Shown: positions 46,872-54,603 of the stretch, one piece after another | How positions within the stretch are numbered: position 1 is the stretch's first letter | How the letters are laid out: every line of letters starts with the position of its first letter | Assembly: GCA_910587095.1 (NCBI GenBank) | Contig: CAJUMJ010000038.1 | Span: 1-64,000, forward strand | Reading direction: 5' to 3' | DNA: 64,000 nucleotides | Source of the DNA: an uncultured Lachnospiraceae bacterium | GTDB lineage: Bacteria; Bacillota; Clostridia; Lachnospirales; Lachnospiraceae | Translations under genes and position numbers: made by a program | Notes under the pieces: model-generated | What the model was told of the DNA's origin: nothing | The model's input: only the letters and a program-made list of their open reading frames with translations | The model's database searches: none

Positions 46872-47491
46872 TTTCTCTGTCCTTCTCCCGTCATTTTTTG
46901 AAAAACAGGTCTGACCCTAACAGTCAATATAGCAGCCAGAATGCACAGGCCGATATCACCCGGAACCGCCAGCACAAAACAGTACAGAAACAGCGGACCA
47001 AGCGCGATTGGCGTGTCAATCACATAGTTACAGACGACATAGTAATATACCATGCCTGCCGCGTAGACGATGAACAGCCCCAGGAAGTTCACGGCCATGA
47101 CCCATCCGACACTCAGACGCTCCCTGCGCTCCACCATCCGGCCCGTCACATAAGCCGCCAGCATAAAGCCGAGAAGATAACCGAAGCTTGGTTTTAATAT
47201 GTACCAGAAGCCTCCGCCCTCCGCAAAGACGGGAAGCCCGACCAGCCCGAGCAGAATATAGACGCCGACGCTCATCGCTCCCCTCCTGCCGCCAAGGAGA
47301 AGCCCCGCCAGCATGGTGAACAGAAATTGCAGGGTAAAGGGCACCACCGGGACGGGAACCTTGATAAAAGCGCCCACCGCAATCAAAGTGGTGAATACCC
47401 CGCACAGCACCATCTCCTGTGTGCCGATCCTTCTGCCGGCTGACTCACGTTTTCCTCTTTTTTCCTCTTCCAACGACATTCTTTTTTCCAT
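46868..47491 (-). CDS. bioY: Biotin transporter BioY
   Basis: BioY is the membrane S-component that binds biotin for ECF-type import. The 207-residue protein has six hydrophobic segments, with family stretches VFTTLIAVGAFIKVPVPVVPFTLQ near residues 31-54 and the GRRGAMSVGVYILLGLVGLPVFA segment near 68-90. The first 25 residues are charged. The ATG at 47491 is chosen because GGAGG lies just upstream; the frame runs back through a tandem repeat but without another site. A BirA-type operator lies 240 bases upstream. BioY is the first gene of the run with bioD, bioA and bioB. Confidence 0.95.
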   Translation of the reverse strand: MEKRMSLEEEKRGKRESAGRRIGTQEMVLCGVFTTLIAVGAFIKVPVPVVPFTLQFLFTMLAGLLLGGRRGAMSVGVYILLGLVGLPVFAEGGGFWYILKPSFGYLLGFMLAAYVTGRMVERRERLSVGWVMAVNFLGLFIVYAAGMVYYYVVCNYVIDTPIALGPLFLYCFVLAVPGDIGLCILAAILTVRVRPVFQKMTGEGQRK

Positions 47492-47526
47492 CTTTCCCTC
47501 CGTTTTACCTGTATGTACTCTCGGAA

Positions 47527-47603
47527 TCTCTTTTGCACCTGCCTTTGTGGCAAATTTTCCGCCGATTCTCTTTTGCACCTGCTTTTGTGGCAGATTTTCC
47601 GCC
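47527..47603. repeat. Tandem duplication with 40-bp period in the bioY leader
   Basis: The 37-base segments 47527-47563 and 47567-47603 differ at only two positions and are 40 bases apart. They lie in the leader between the BirA operator and the bioY ribosome binding site. The period is the same as in the duplication at 26431-26510, although the units do not look alike overall. Confidence 0.75.
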
Positions 47604-47605
47604 AT

Positions 47606-47660
47606 ATGCACATAAATTTAATTAACGTACGTTCTACGTACGCCTCATAAATTTATGCAC
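47606..47660. repeat. AT-rich inverted repeats in the bioY leader
   Basis: Two CGTACG hexamers (47626-47631, 47637-47642) and two ATAAATTTA blocks around them can fold back. It lies between the tandem repeat and the BirA operator. It could be a leader structure or a relic of an inserted element. Confidence 0.35.
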
Positions 47661-47728
47661 ATCTGACAAAAAAGCATCTCACAAAATCAGTCGCAAAGAG
47701 ACTCCGAGAGTACATCTGTCTCAGCCTC

Positions 47729-47761
47729 ATTGTTAACCATTGTTTATTATCAGTTGACAAT
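47729..47761 (-). promoter_or_regulatory. BirA-type biotin operator upstream of bioY
   Basis: ATTGTTAAC, 15 bases, GTTGACAAT is an inverted repeat that fits the Firmicute BirA operator (TTGTTAAC...GTTAACAA) with one mismatch. A minus-strand -10 box, GATAAT, lies inside it, so binding of biotinyl-BirA would block transcription of bioY-bioD-bioA-bioB. The birA gene itself is not in the window. Confidence 0.75.
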
Positions 47762-47822
47762 TAGAGTATAACACAATGCAAAAGGATGTCAAGAACAGGC
47801 GCAGGGATTGTGTGGATTTTCC

Positions 47823-48320
47823 TCACACAATCCCCATCAGCTTCCCGACCCAGTACGCTACGCCAAGTACCCAGCTTGTAAATATCCCGTACAGTATCAC
47901 TGGCCCGGCGATCGTGAAGATTTTACAACCGATACCAAATACCTGTCCCTCTTTCTGGTACTCGATTGCCGCCGAGGCCACCGAATTGGCAAAACCCGTG
48001 ATCGGCACAAGCGCCCCGGCTCCGCCCCACTCCACACACTTGGGATAGAGTCCAAATCCTGTGAGTGCCACGCTCAAAAGCACAAGAAGCATAGAGCACC
48101 AAGAGCCCGCCGTCTCCTTGTCAAGTCCCATACTGTTCGTTGCATAGTTTAAAATACACTGTCCGATCACACAGATGGCGCCGCCGACAACAAAAGCCTT
48201 TGCCATGCGCGCAGGCATACTGTACTTCGGCGTTGTCCGTTCCACATGCTGCCTGTAAGCCTGCTCCTTCTCCTGCTGTGTCATCGTTTCGTCCTGATTC
48301 ATTGTTTCATTCTGTACCAT
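47823..48320 (-). CDS. spoVAC: Stage V sporulation protein AC
   Basis: SpoVAC is a membrane subunit of the spore dipicolinic acid channel; in Bacillus it behaves as a mechanosensitive channel. The 165-residue product has a charged N-terminus and about five hydrophobic segments. The family stretches AFVVGGAICVIGQCILN, GFGLYPKCVEWGGAGALVPITGF and EGQVFGIGCKIFTIAGPVI are clear. I start at 48320 (MVQNETMNQ), which follows AAGGAGAAGGGG. It lies 256 bases behind spoVAB, with no clear sigma-G promoter in between, and is not followed by spoVAD as in Bacillus. Confidence 0.94.
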   Translation of the reverse strand: MVQNETMNQDETMTQQEKEQAYRQHVERTTPKYSMPARMAKAFVVGGAICVIGQCILNYATNSMGLDKETAGSWCSMLLVLLSVALTGFGLYPKCVEWGGAGALVPITGFANSVASAAIEYQKEGQVFGIGCKIFTIAGPVILYGIFTSWVLGVAYWVGKLMGIV

Positions 48321-48576
48321 AATGCCCCTTCTCCTTTTTCTTGTCTTTCTAAGCTCTGCCTTTCCATCCATCTATTCTGTATGCACTAGTGTACCATTTA
48401 TCAATTACATACATTTTTTGCGAAGTTCAGGATTGCCTTATACAAGGCGTTTGAGGGAGGCGATGCGATGGCATCGTTGACCGAAAACAACGCAGTAGAA
48501 GGAAATTCTGGCAAGCAAAAAAGTGTAGCTAATTGGTAAATGGATCCCTGCTTGATCAGTTTACTATAGCCGTTCC
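48321..48576. other. Gap between spoVAB and spoVAC with an open plus-strand stretch
   Basis: A plus-strand frame without a start codon and ribosome binding site is open from about 48390 to the TAA at 48537-48539 (reading KFRIALYKAFEGGDAMASL and onward). The minus strand is open here too. It may be a relic of an inserted element. No supported gene, promoter or terminator was found. Confidence 0.3.
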
Positions 48577-49062
48577 TCACAAAAACACCCGCTGCGTAAA
48601 GTAAATCACACTCCCTGTCAGCTTTCCGAGCGCCACGGAAAGTATCGCGATCCCCAGCCCGTGACGAAACCCGATCCTTCTGGCAAAGATAGGAATCGTG
48701 TTTAGCATCTCCGCGATGGCAAGGGCAAGACACCCGACAAAAATACCCGCGAACAGACCGAACACAATCTGAAAAAGCGTCCCCGCAAAATTCCAGACAC
48801 CCTCCGTCGCCGCCCCGAAAACCGCCTGCGTCCGCACCATTCTTCCCACCATGCACCACTCTCTGAATACACTGAAAAAGCTGCCGATCAATGTGCCGAA
48901 TATGACCATCTCCTCAAGCACAAATACTTTTTTTGCCACATGCATTTTTCCCGCAAACCGCGGAATCAACCCGACAGAAATTAACACCGTGAACACGCCC
49001 GCCGACACGATCAGTCCCGAGCTTGCCCCGATCACCGAAAGGAGAAGCTGTCTAAGAAACAT
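48577..49062 (-). CDS. spoVAB: Stage V sporulation protein AB
   Basis: The 161-residue product has about four hydrophobic segments. The patterns SVIGASSGLIVSAGVFTVLISVGLIPRFA at the start and FGLFAGIFVGCLALAIAEMLNTIPIFARRIG in the middle are those of SpoVAB. The protein is needed for normal SpoVA function, but its exact role is unclear. The ATG at 49062 lies inside the end of spoVAA (11-base overlap), with GGGAGG upstream, so it is translated with spoVAA. Confidence 0.9.
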   Translation of the reverse strand: MFLRQLLLSVIGASSGLIVSAGVFTVLISVGLIPRFAGKMHVAKKVFVLEEMVIFGTLIGSFFSVFREWCMVGRMVRTQAVFGAATEGVWNFAGTLFQIVFGLFAGIFVGCLALAIAEMLNTIPIFARRIGFRHGLGIAILSVALGKLTGSVIYFTQRVFL

Positions 49063-49687
49063 CAATGGTCTTTCCCTCCCTGTCCGCCGTCGCAATGAGG
49101 GCTTTATTCACATCATCCTCGTAAACCCGCATTTCCACCTCAATCGGGGTCGGGTCTTTGGTGATCCGCCTGCCGCCGATATGGTTAAAGAATACGATGA
49201 TACCTACCGCCAACCCAACCGAGTAGGACAACTCAAGAATCCCGTATCCGTCTCCCCGGGCGCCCATCACCATCTCATAGAGCTTCGAGAAAACTTCGTT
49301 GATCCCGATATCGTTGTGGAAAGCCATAATCGTGAATGCCGTGCCGAAAAAGCTGACTAACGACACGAAGGCCAGCTTGCACCACTGAACAAAGCCCTTA
49401 TGCCTGTCCACGCTGATCCACTCTATCAGCACGTCCGTCTCGCCAAGACTTTCCACACTTACGCCGGGACATGCCTTCTCTATCTCCTCGATCACCCGCA
49501 GAATGCTGATAACCTGCCTCTTGCTCGCCCCCTCCTGAAACTGCCACAGCCTCAAAGATCTGGCTTTCGCCTGAATATGCGGGTCGGAGCAGGTCAGACT
49601 GCCGATATCTTTCACACACACTTCCGGCTCCTGCACCTCCACATTCTGTTCCGCTTTCAAATAAATCGTCGCTCTATTAGTTGACAT
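49052..49687 (-). CDS. spoVAA: Stage V sporulation protein AA
   Basis: SpoVAA has an N-terminal soluble domain (about residues 1-110; TIYLKAEQNVEVQEPEVCV and LETDVLIEW-like GETDVLIEW) and two or three membrane helices (about 118-180). The product has 211 residues, as expected. It is the first gene of the spoVAA-spoVAB(-spoVAC) unit. A sigma-G/F-type promoter lies at 49749-49777. The gene is divergent from the DUF3842 gene. Confidence 0.92.
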   Translation of the reverse strand: MSTNRATIYLKAEQNVEVQEPEVCVKDIGSLTCSDPHIQAKARSLRLWQFQEGASKRQVISILRVIEEIEKACPGVSVESLGETDVLIEWISVDRHKGFVQWCKLAFVSLVSFFGTAFTIMAFHNDIGINEVFSKLYEMVMGARGDGYGILELSYSVGLAVGIIVFFNHIGGRRITKDPTPIEVEMRVYEDDVNKALIATADREGKTIDVS

Positions 49688-49717
49688 AACTTCTCCCGTT
49701 TCCTGTCTTTTTTATCT

Positions 49718-49738
49718 AATTGTCGCATCGCGACAATT
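49718..49738. repeat. Perfect 9-bp palindrome upstream of spoVAA
   Basis: AATTGTCGC, three bases, GCGACAATT. It lies between the spoVAA start codon and its promoter, within the spoVAA leader. It could be a regulator site or an mRNA hairpin. No T-run follows on either strand. Confidence 0.55.
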
Positions 49739-49748
49739 TGATAAAAGG

Positions 49749-49777
49749 TATTATGAGGGATTTTCTCTATTTTATAC
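49749..49777 (-). promoter_or_regulatory. Sigma-G/F-type promoter of spoVAA
   Basis: Minus-strand GTATA (49777-49773) and CATAATA (49755-49749) are 17 bases apart, fitting the forespore consensus with one mismatch in the -10 box. The same -10 sequence is used for spoVAE. Confidence 0.65.
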
Positions 49778-49789
49778 GTTATGCGCCTA

Positions 49790-49798
49790 TGCTATAAT
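49790..49798 (+). promoter_or_regulatory. Extended -10 promoter of the DUF3842 gene
   Basis: TGCTATAAT style: a TATAAT at 49793-49798 with TG one base before it. Transcription would start near 49805, leaving about 130 bases of leader. Confidence 0.6.
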
Positions 49799-49804
49799 GT
49801 ACGC

Positions 49805-49935
49805 GATGACACTTAGCAGTGCCGGACGGTAAAATGACAAAGCGGCGCGCAGACAGCCCGAGTGCGAAGAAAACCGCAAGGTTTTTCGAATGTACACCGC
49901 GGAATTTATATTTTGATTAACAAGGAGGAACCCAC
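49805..49935 (+). promoter_or_regulatory. Structured leader in front of the DUF3842 gene
   Basis: The leader folds at least twice: GTGCCG near 49820 can pair with CGGCGC near 49843-49850, and GAAAACC-GCAA-GGTTTTTC (about 49878-49896) is a hairpin with a GNRA loop. I compared it by eye with the consensus of common riboswitches (TPP, SAM, cobalamin, ZTP, fluoride, guanidine, NiCo, c-di-GMP) and saw no convincing match. The length and folding make a regulatory RNA possible. Confidence 0.4.
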
Positions 49936-50346
49936 ATGAAAATCACCGTCATCGACGGACAAGGCGGCCGCATCGGCAAGACCGTCATTGAACAGATCAA
50001 GGCAAAACATAAGGATTTGGAGCTTTACGCCATCGGCACCAACACCGCCGCTACCGCAGCCATGTTAAAGGCAGGGGCTGACTTCGGCGCAACCGGCGAG
50101 AATGCCGCGCTCGTCAATGTCACCGACGCGGATATCGTGATCGGTCCCGTGGGCATTGTCTTCGCGAACGCCCTGCTCGGGGAAATCACCCCCGCAATCG
50201 CCACCGCCGTGGGTGCAAGCAAAGCCTTTAAAATTCTGATTCCGGTCAACCGCTGCAACCACTTTATCGCCGGCTGCGCGGAAAACTCTCTCGGTGAATA
50301 CATCCGGCTGGCGGTAGAACATCTGGAGGCTATGCTGCCATCTTAA
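49936..50346 (+). CDS. DUF3842 family nucleotide-binding-like protein
   Basis: The 136-residue protein begins KITVIDGQGGRIGKTVIEQI, a Rossmann-like glycine motif. It continues with LYAIGTNTAATAAMLKAGAD, ADIVIGPVGIVFANALLGEI and LIPVNRCNHFIAG. This is the pattern of DUF3842, a family of unknown function found in anaerobic Firmicutes. The CN-H segment could bind a metal. AAGGAGG precedes the ATG. The long structured leader upstream suggests regulated expression. The next gene, a GH42 enzyme, starts 48 bases downstream and may be cotranscribed. Confidence 0.82.
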   Translation: MKITVIDGQGGRIGKTVIEQIKAKHKDLELYAIGTNTAATAAMLKAGADFGATGENAALVNVTDADIVIGPVGIVFANALLGEITPAIATAVGASKAFKILIPVNRCNHFIAGCAENSLGEYIRLAVEHLEAMLPS

Positions 50347-50394
50347 AATAAAATAAATAAAATTAGAGATATTGCGATAAGAAAGGACATCACT

Positions 50395-52572
50395 ATGAAA
50401 ATGAACAAACTTCTCTACGGAGCGGCATACTACGACGAATATCTTCCCGTAGACCGCATCGAAACGGATATGGAAATGATGAAGAAAGCGGGCATGAACG
50501 TGATCCGCGTCGCGGAGTCCACATGGAGCACATGGGAGCCGCAGGACGGCGTCTTTGATTTCACCCATCTCCACCGTATGCTGTCCTGCTCGAAAAAGCA
50601 CGGCATCCAGGTGATCGTCGGCACCCCCACCTACGCGGTGCCCACATGGCTTATCCGCGAATACCCGGATATCATCACCGAAACCCACGACGGACCCGGT
50701 CGTTACGGACACAGGCAGAATATGGATATCGCCCATCCCATGTACCTAAAACACGCGGAGCGCATCATCCGCAGGCTGATGGAGGAAGTGCAGCCCTACG
50801 ACCATGTGATCGGCTTCCAGCTCGACAATGAAACCAAATCCTACGACACCTGCTCCGCCTACGCCCAGAAAAAATTTGTGGCATATGTGCGCAGGCTTTT
50901 TAACGACGACCTCTCCCTCTTAAATGAGGCATGGGGACTTGATTACTGGAGCAACCGCATCGACACGTGGGAGGATTTTCCCGACGTACGTGGCACGATC
51001 AACGCAAGCCTCGGCGCGGAATATCATAAATTCCAGCGAAAACTGGTGTCCGAGTTTCTCTCGTGGCAATGTGCCATCGTACAGGAATACGCCCGCCCGG
51101 ATCAGTTCATCACACAAAATTTTGACTACGACTGGCGGGGCTATTCCTTCGGGATGCAGCCTGAAGTTGACCAGTGGGAAGCCGCTGGGCCCCTCACCAT
51201 AGCCGGCTGCGATATCTACCACCCCTCTGCTCAGGATCTGACAGGCAAGGAAATTGCTTTCGGCGGCGCCATCTCCCGCTCCTTAAAAAAAGGAAATTAT
51301 CTCGTTCTGGAAACCGAGGCGCAGGGCAACCACGGCTGGCTCTCCTACCCCGGGCAGCTCCGCTTACAGGCATTTTGCCATCTGGCAAACGGCGCAAACT
51401 GTGTGGAATACTGGCACTGGCACTCCATCCACAACGCAATTGAATCCTACTGGAAAGGAATCCTCAGCCATAACCTGAAAGAAAATGTAACTTACCGGGA
51501 AGTCTGCCGCATCGGCACGGATTTTGCCGAGCACGGTACTCATCTGGTCAATTTAAAAAAGCACTGCCAAGCCGCAATTCTTCTGGACAATGTCTCACTG
51601 GACGCCCTCCAATGGTTCCCCATTTCGGACGGCCCCACATACAATGACGTTTTCCGCTGGGTTTTCGACGCTCTCTACGAAATGAATGTGGAATGCGATA
51701 TCCTCTCTGCAGAGGATGATATCGATTTATTCAGTCAATACAAACTGTTGATTACGCCCGCACTTTACAGCGTCTCAGACAAACTGACGGACGCACTCAA
51801 AGACTATGTGCGGGCTGGCGGCGTTCTGCTCTCCACCTTCAAGACCGCGGTGGCGGACAGAATGCTCAAAATCCGGCACGACGATCTGCCTCACGGTCTG
51901 ACCGACGTTTTCGGCATGACATACGACCAGTTCACGGACGCTGTGCGGGTGGGATTGAGAGCCGCGACAAAAGCGCAGACAAAATCCCGCGCGGCTGATA
52001 TGACCAATTTAGTCAATCCATGCTCCGCGCCGGGCCAGGAACCGTATCACCGTGTCCATGGCTGGATGGAACTTCTCCTCCCCGACGCCGCAAAACCGCT
52101 GGCTCTCTACGACCATCCGCACTGGGGAAACTATACCGCCATCACGGGAAATCGATTCGGTCAAGGTTATGCCGCCTATCTGGGCTGCTACACGGATGCC
52201 GACGTACTCAAAAAACTGCTTGGTTTTCTCTGTGAAAAGGCGGACATTGCCAGAGAAGAAGCAGCCTGGCCTGTAATCATCAAGCGGGGCACAAACGACC
52301 TGCAAAAAGAAATTACCTACTATTTTAATTTTTCCGAAGAACCGCAGGAAACCGTATACCGCGGTAAAGACGCCCGCACCCTGCTTGTTGGACACGAAAC
52401 CGCAAATGACAAAGACAGTGTTCCCCACGGCAACGATACGGCAACGTTTACAAATACGGCAACTTTGGAAAAAAGCAATTTGCAGTCGGAGAAATCTCCT
52501 GCTGCAATCATCAGGGACGGCGATAGTCTCTCCCTCTCCCGCTGGGATTTTATGATTTTGGAAGAACTGTGA
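50395..52572 (+). CDS. GH42 family beta-galactosidase
   Basis: The 725-residue protein is a family 42 glycoside hydrolase. An N-terminal TIM barrel (about 1-390) carries the acid/base glutamate in QLDNET near residue 146 and the nucleophile in LETEAQGNHGW near 305. A trimerisation domain (about 395-600; ITPALYSVSDKLTDAL, VRAGGVLLSTFKTAV) and a small C-terminal beta domain follow. No signal peptide is present, so it works inside the cell on imported oligosaccharides. GH42 enzymes cleave beta-galactosides or alpha-L-arabinopyranosides; the nearby xylan genes make the latter plausible. AAAGGA precedes the ATG. Confidence 0.9.
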   Translation: MKMNKLLYGAAYYDEYLPVDRIETDMEMMKKAGMNVIRVAESTWSTWEPQDGVFDFTHLHRMLSCSKKHGIQVIVGTPTYAVPTWLIREYPDIITETHDGPGRYGHRQNMDIAHPMYLKHAERIIRRLMEEVQPYDHVIGFQLDNETKSYDTCSAYAQKKFVAYVRRLFNDDLSLLNEAWGLDYWSNRIDTWEDFPDVRGTINASLGAEYHKFQRKLVSEFLSWQCAIVQEYARPDQFITQNFDYDWRGYSFGMQPEVDQWEAAGPLTIAGCDIYHPSAQDLTGKEIAFGGAISRSLKKGNYLVLETEAQGNHGWLSYPGQLRLQAFCHLANGANCVEYWHWHSIHNAIESYWKGILSHNLKENVTYREVCRIGTDFAEHGTHLVNLKKHCQAAILLDNVSLDALQWFPISDGPTYNDVFRWVFDALYEMNVECDILSAEDDIDLFSQYKLLITPALYSVSDKLTDALKDYVRAGGVLLSTFKTAVADRMLKIRHDDLPHGLTDVFGMTYDQFTDAVRVGLRAATKAQTKSRAADMTNLVNPCSAPGQEPYHRVHGWMELLLPDAAKPLALYDHPHWGNYTAITGNRFGQGYAAYLGCYTDADVLKKLLGFLCEKADIAREEAAWPVIIKRGTNDLQKEITYYFNFSEEPQETVYRGKDARTLLVGHETANDKDSVPHGNDTATFTNTATLEKSNLQSEKSPAAIIRDGDSLSLSRWDFMILEEL

Positions 52573-52742
52573 TATATTCCCATACGGCTTCACAGCCAGC
52601 GTAACAGCCAGAATAGCCGCCGCCGTTACACCAAGACTGAGCGGATATACCTGCATGATTTGTTACGCTGACTGCATTTTTATTACGGTTATTTAAATGA
52701 AATGCTTTATCTGGTATCCCGCTGCATTACGCCATGTAATTC
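52573..52742. other. Gap between the GH42 gene and the YesM promoter
   Basis: The minus strand of 52573-52656 could encode a short hydrophobic piece (PLSLGVTAAAILAVTLAVKP) that resembles a membrane helix, but it has no ribosome binding site and runs into the GH42 gene. It may be a transporter relic. Nothing else is visible. Confidence 0.3.
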
Positions 52743-52771
52743 TTGTAAGCCTCTTGTGATTTTGTTATAAT
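52743..52771 (+). promoter_or_regulatory. Sigma-A promoter of the YesMN genes
   Basis: TTGTAA (52743-52748) and TATAAT (52766-52771) are 17 bases apart. Transcription would start near 52778. This leaves only about eight bases before the ATG at 52786 and supports the TTG at 52822 as the real start. Confidence 0.75.
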
Positions 52772-52821
52772 ATGACACATATCGTATGGATGCGAATGAC
52801 ACAAAGAAAGGGGATTCACCT

Positions 52822-54603
52822 TTGTACATAAAACGTATCGAAAAGAGATTTCTGAATCTTTCTTTAACTTCAAAACTGAGATATATTTATACCGGTTTGA
52901 TTTTTATCTGTGTTTTTTGTAATCTGTTAATTCTATATAGCTTTTTTACCAGAGAAATGCAGAAAACGGTTTCCACCCTCACTTCACAAACTTTGGAAAC
53001 CGTATCCAAAAATGTAGACAGTTCACTATCTGCTATTTCCAAAACTTCAACATACCTGCTTGGAACAACAGAAGTACAGAATTATCTTGTGGACATGAAT
53101 CAGTCGGAATACGCGATTCTTTCCAAACAGCTACGCAATTTCTTATATATGTCACTTGAATCCATGCCCCTTGCTTCTTCTATCATCGTCATGCATCCTT
53201 CCGGGGTATATGAAGGCGCCGCCCGGTATCACCTTCCTTCGGTACAGGGAAATTCTCCGACAGACACTTCCTGGTATGACGAACTATGCAGGAAGAAGGG
53301 AGCTCCTATTTTAACCATCAACGCGGGTGGTTATCTTACCTTCGGGGATAACCATAACTATGTCACTTTGATACGTCTGATCAACAGTACGGAAAATGCA
53401 CGGCCGCTGGGGTATTTATTCATTAATATTTCCGTGGATTCTCTTCTTTCCTTCGCCCGTGAGGACAACAGCAATTATTCTGATTTCTATGTTTCTTCCG
53501 ATGCCGATACGATCCTTCCGTTTCGGAACGATCACCTGAATCAATGGCTGCAGGATGTCACCATTGATTCTTTGTCTGCCGAAAACACAGTCAGGCTCGG
53601 ACCGGATCGATATCTGTTGTTAAAATTTCAGACCGCAAACCCTGACTGGAATTATATTGCGGCAATCAATTATAACCTGCTGACCAACCAGCACAGAGCC
53701 TTTATCGTCATATCCATCATCATCATTATGATCTGCTTTGCCTTTTTTCTCCTGATTGCACTGGGCACCAATCGGTTTGTCACCGCACCGCTGCGTCAGC
53801 TCATGTATGCCATGAAAAAACCGGAAACCGGGGATTTTAACCATGCTTATGTAACGGTCTGTCAGGATGAAATCGGCCAGCTTCAAAGTGCCTACAATGA
53901 TATGGTGGACAAAATACAACAGCTTCTTGATGCCAAGGTTTCCGAGCAAAAGAGGCTGCGTAAAGCCGAGCTAAATATCCTGCAGGAACAAATCAAGCCC
54001 CATTTTCTTTACAACAGCCTGGGTGCTATTTCCTATCTTGTCACTTCGCAGCAAAACGAAAAGGCTTATGATCTGATCATCTCCTTATCCGAATATTACC
54101 GGGAAAGTCTGAGTAAGGGAAATAAAGTGATACCGCTGTCCACAGAAATCAATATTGTCAAAAACTACCTGAAATTGCAAAAAGTCCGTTTCCCGGATGC
54201 CTTTACAGATGAGTATGAATTGGAAGAAGCCGCCCTCTCTTATCGGATTCCAAGGCTTATATTGCAGCCTCTGGTGGAGAATTCGATCTATCACGGTATT
54301 ATTCCCACCTGTGATTCCGGTATCATTAAGATCTGTGTCTCTACGGATGCCGGACATCTTTTGATCCGTGTGACAGATAACGGCATCGGCATGACTCCGC
54401 AGGATCTTGATAGTATTCTGTCTTCCAGTTCTGACAGCCAGACACAGAGTTTCGGGCTCAAAGGAACGATAGAACGCATGAAGATATTCTATGAAACACA
54501 GGATATCTGTACCATAGACAGCCGTCCCAACGAAGGGACTGCCATTACCTTTTTGATTCCACTGGATAAAACGGAGAGACAAGATGGAGAATTCGATTCT
54601 TAA
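52822..54603 (+). CDS. YesM-type sensor histidine kinase
   Basis: This membrane kinase of the LytS/YesM class senses extracellular sugars for a partner AraC-type regulator. Numbered from the chosen start, it has a membrane helix (about residues 20-40), an outer sensor domain of about 240 residues, a second helix (about 290-315) and a HAMP segment. The kinase motif EQIKPHFLYNSLGAI lies near 398, PLVENSIYHGI near 487 and GIGM near 519. The start is a TTG at 52822, which has AAAGGGG eight bases upstream; an ATG at 52786 lies almost at the transcription start and lacks a ribosome binding site. The end overlaps the regulator gene by 20 bases. Confidence 0.9.
   Translation: MYIKRIEKRFLNLSLTSKLRYIYTGLIFICVFCNLLILYSFFTREMQKTVSTLTSQTLETVSKNVDSSLSAISKTSTYLLGTTEVQNYLVDMNQSEYAILSKQLRNFLYMSLESMPLASSIIVMHPSGVYEGAARYHLPSVQGNSPTDTSWYDELCRKKGAPILTINAGGYLTFGDNHNYVTLIRLINSTENARPLGYLFINISVDSLLSFAREDNSNYSDFYVSSDADTILPFRNDHLNQWLQDVTIDSLSAENTVRLGPDRYLLLKFQTANPDWNYIAAINYNLLTNQHRAFIVISIIIIMICFAFFLLIALGTNRFVTAPLRQLMYAMKKPETGDFNHAYVTVCQDEIGQLQSAYNDMVDKIQQLLDAKVSEQKRLRKAELNILQEQIKPHFLYNSLGAISYLVTSQQNEKAYDLIISLSEYYRESLSKGNKVIPLSTEINIVKNYLKLQKVRFPDAFTDEYELEEAALSYRIPRLILQPLVENSIYHGIIPTCDSGIIKICVSTDAGHLLIRVTDNGIGMTPQDLDSILSSSSDSQTQSFGLKGTIERMKIFYETQDICTIDSRPNEGTAITFLIPLDKTERQDGEFDS

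Noticed and set aside
48401..48859. A minus-strand protein across the end of spoVAB
   Set aside because: It is the antisense or shifted frame of spoVAB joined to an open gap, without a start signal.
49805..49935. A known riboswitch (cobalamin, NiCo, guanidine, c-di-GMP, ZTP, fluoride)
   Set aside because: None of the conserved cores of these classes could be found by eye, so only an unassigned structured leader is reported.
52573..52656. Start of a membrane protein on the minus strand beside the GH42 gene
   Set aside because: The hydrophobic stretch looks helix-like, but there is no ribosome binding site and the frame continues as the antisense of the GH42 gene.
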